15,575 nucleotides of DNA, from NCBI GenBank assembly GCA_964520905.1, contig CAZFQL010000030.1, positions 1 to 15,575 on the forward strand, in the 5' to 3' direction. Each line of letters begins with the position of its first letter. Positions within the stretch are counted from its first letter, which is position 1. The notes beneath the pieces were generated by a model. The model worked only from the letters and a program-made list of their open reading frames with translations. It was not told the origin of the DNA and did not search any database. The translations under genes and the position numbers were made by a program. Origin of the DNA: JAGVIE01 sp964520905 (GTDB taxonomy: Bacteria; Bacteroidota; Ignavibacteria; UBA10030; SZUA-254). Positions 14,255 through 15,575 of the stretch are shown here, piece by piece.

Positions 14255-14342
14255 TCTCCGCCGGAGGCGAATGCGCCTTTCGCGCAAAAATTAAAAAGTC
14301 TCCGCCAAAGGCGGATGCGCCTCTGGCGCAAAAATTAAAAAG
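14255..14342. repeat. 44-bp tandem duplication of palindromic element
   Basis: Units at 14255-14298 and 14299-14342 share a 44-base period. Each has TCTCCGCC-NNN-GGCGRA followed by TGCGCC-NNN-SGCGCA and then AAAATTAAAAAG. Differences lie mainly in the loops. The first half of each unit is the same kind of TCCGCC/GGCGGA palindrome as at 8057-8090. It lies between the anti-sigma-like gene and the upstream genes. Confidence 0.75.
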
Positions 14343-14347
14343 CTAAA

Positions 14348-14378
14348 AGCCAAGAGCCAAGAGCCAACAGCCAACAGC
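14348..14378. repeat. Heptanucleotide tandem array AGCCAAS, four units
   Basis: AGCCAAG twice, then AGCCAAC twice, then AGC. A simple seven-base tandem repeat next to the 44-bp palindromic pair; noncoding. Confidence 0.75.
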
Positions 14379-14439
14379 TTATACTCAACTACTTAATACA
14401 TTTCAACGTTTCAATGTTCTTCCATAAATTCGCATTTTA

Positions 14440-14470
14440 AATCCGAAATCTACAATCCGAAATCCGAAAT
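14440..14470. repeat. Heptanucleotide tandem array AATCCGA, four units
   Basis: AATCCGA, AATCTAC, AATCCGA, AATCCGA, AAT. The same heptamer as at 4205-4239. It begins 4 bases beyond the stop of the 77-codon frame on the - strand, so again at a gene 3' end. Confidence 0.7.
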
Positions 14471-14474
14471 GGCA

Positions 14475-14708
14475 TCAAATCTCCTTCATCAACCTCGCCG
14501 CAAATTCTTCGCGTGCTATTTTCAATAAATATTCCATTTTTGTTCGATATATTTCTTCATATTGCTTTTCGTCCATTTGGAGATGATCTTTCAAATATTC
14601 AAAAATCGACGATTTAGATTCTTCTCCACAGCACCAATCTTCCAGCATATCGCGGAAAGCATTGTAAATTGCCTCGGCTCCTTTTCTATCTACATTTACC
14701 CCGCGCAA
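14475..14708 (-). CDS. Small helical protein, probably the C-terminal part of the upstream gene after a frameshift
   Basis: A 77-residue frame opening with TTG, overlapping the end of the upstream gene by 23 bases. Content: VNVDRKGAEAIYNAFRDMLE, DWCCGEESKSSIFEYLKDHL, then EYLLKIAREEFAARLMKEI; charged, helical, with no recognised domain. The TTG start has no Shine-Dalgarno, and the frame is open further upstream. Removing one G from the GGGG run (14699-14702) joins the upstream protein smoothly as FLTYLARVNVDRKGAEAIY. I think this is the C-terminus of one protein of about 344 residues. A separate translationally coupled gene is the alternative. Confidence 0.55.
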   Translation of the reverse strand: MRGVNVDRKGAEAIYNAFRDMLEDWCCGEESKSSIFEYLKDHLQMDEKQYEEIYRTKMEYLLKIAREEFAARLMKEI

Positions 14709-15498
14709 GATATGTGAGGAATATTTTCTCTTTGAGCGATAAAAGTACCTCAGAACATAATTGCTCTATCTCAAATTTGGCTAAACCCTCTGACGCGAAA
14801 ACATCTTCTTCCTCATTGATTGTATGATCACCCTGATAAATCTTTCTGAAGATTTGGACAACATCTACCACCGGAATAGATGTCCGGTATTTATTTTGCC
14901 GGATTAAAACATCCCGGCAAACGTTCAACAGCTCCGGGATAGTCCGTTGGTGATCGACGCGCATCATGATTTCATGTTCCAATTCTTCGCGGGGGAATTC
15001 ATCTAATTGCTCGGTATCATTATCTTTCAGTTTTAAAATCAATCCCCGATGGTTTCTTTCAATTAAAAGTGTATCGGATTTTTTCACTGTATCGCGTATG
15101 TTTCTATGTATCTTTGCGCCGACGGGATCGGATTGGGCGTACAACCGTGCAAGTTGTGCGTCTGCTATGCAGGTCAGGAAGCTTTTATATGCGAGAAAGA
15201 TTTCAAGATCGGGCAGCGCCGCAAAATTTTCTCTTAGCGCTTTTGAGAAATTTATCAATTTTTGATAATTATCATTCTCGTCTTTTGAGAATGCTTCTGC
15301 GATGCAGTCATACGATAAATCGGTTATTGTTAATCCATGATGTAAGCATAGATGAGTGATAGAGTTTCTCATGAATTTGAGGTGCGCCTGAATAATCGAG
15401 CGGCTTACCTGTATCAATGCAGTCAGATCACCATAATTGATGTTCCTATCGAGAAGCAGAGATAGATGTTCCTTTAGTCTTTTACAATCGATGTTCAC
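14686..15498 (-). CDS. Unknown helical protein, possibly a divergent sigma-factor-like regulator
   Basis: A 270-residue, mostly helical soluble protein with no family I can name with certainty. The N-terminal region (SRSIIQAHLKFMRNSITHLC, then LTITDLSYDCIAEAFSKD, about 33-73) loosely resembles the sigma-70 region 2 pattern (helix, then DLVQEAF-like). Then come ADAQLARLYAQSDPVGAKIH (112-131) and a C-terminal part (LLNVCRDVLIRQNKY...VVDVVQIFRKIY). The nearest downstream full gene encodes an anti-sigma-like zinc-finger membrane protein, which supports but does not prove a sigma-like role. The frame starts with GTG at 15498 and no evident Shine-Dalgarno, so the start is uncertain. It ends early at a GGGG run, where a frameshift probably separates its C-terminus. 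The 77 bases upstream are noncoding and should hold the promoter. Confidence 0.55.
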   Translation of the reverse strand: MNIDCKRLKEHLSLLLDRNINYGDLTALIQVSRSIIQAHLKFMRNSITHLCLHHGLTITDLSYDCIAEAFSKDENDNYQKLINFSKALRENFAALPDLEIFLAYKSFLTCIADAQLARLYAQSDPVGAKIHRNIRDTVKKSDTLLIERNHRGLILKLKDNDTEQLDEFPREELEHEIMMRVDHQRTIPELLNVCRDVLIRQNKYRTSIPVVDVVQIFRKIYQGDHTINEEEDVFASEGLAKFEIEQLCSEVLLSLKEKIFLTYLARGKCR

Positions 15499-15575
15499 AG
15501 TGGTTGCGGGCTAACTTTACATTTTGATCTTTCCCAGAAAATAGGACATGGAGAAAAGGTAGTATCAAAGAAAGG

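Noticed and set aside
14255..14470. CRISPR array
   Set aside because: The repeats are adjoining tandem units of 44 and 7 bases without unique spacers, and no cas gene is near.

Overview
The window looks like a chromosomal piece of a bacterium from the Bacteroidota/Ignavibacteria (FCB) side of the tree. Two secreted proteins end in a type IX secretion sorting domain of the YQNYPNPFNPSTTIKY type that is common in Ignavibacteria, candidate -7 boxes of the FCB form (TAnnTTTG) are present, and the DNA is fairly AT-rich. This placement is inferred from sequence style; no marker gene is present.

Left part (1-5800, + strand) is an ordinary metabolic block with intact genes: a SpmB-like membrane protein, a monofunctional proline dehydrogenase, an OPT-family oligopeptide transporter, a small PqqD-like protein and a PepD (M20C) aminoacyl-histidine dipeptidase. 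Transporter, dipeptidase and proline dehydrogenase fit together as peptide uptake, intracellular hydrolysis and proline catabolism.

Middle part (5800-12700) is accessory DNA, mostly on the - strand. It holds an addiction-module antitoxin with a ParE/RelE-type toxin broken by a stop and a frameshift; a DUF4143-type ATPase; a frameshifted secreted protein with a type IX sorting domain; a two-gene secreted operon (parallel beta-helix protein, then an Ig-like type IX cargo protein); an apparently intact RelE-type toxin with a Phd/RelB-like antitoxin; and a DUF433 antitoxin whose DUF5615-type toxin is cut off at a hairpin repeat.

Right part (12700-15575, - strand) is a candidate signalling operon: a helical protein of unknown family (possibly a very divergent sigma factor, probably split by a frameshift into two reading frames), followed by a membrane protein with an N-terminal zinc-finger anti-sigma-like motif, one transmembrane helix and an FG-GAP-like beta-propeller outside the membrane.

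The most unusual content is in and between the accessory genes: several families of short dispersed palindromes. These are a 48-nt hairpin with a 14-20-14 layout (two copies with compensating stem changes), a 47-nt hairpin (two copies), a 63-bp terminator-containing repeat (two copies), a TCCGCC-NNN-GGCGGA palindrome (once in frame inside a sorting domain, and as a related 44-bp tandem pair), and heptanucleotide arrays of the AATCCGA type at the 3' ends of two genes. One 48-nt element lies exactly where a toxin gene is truncated. No tRNA, rRNA, CRISPR array, integrase or transposase gene was seen.
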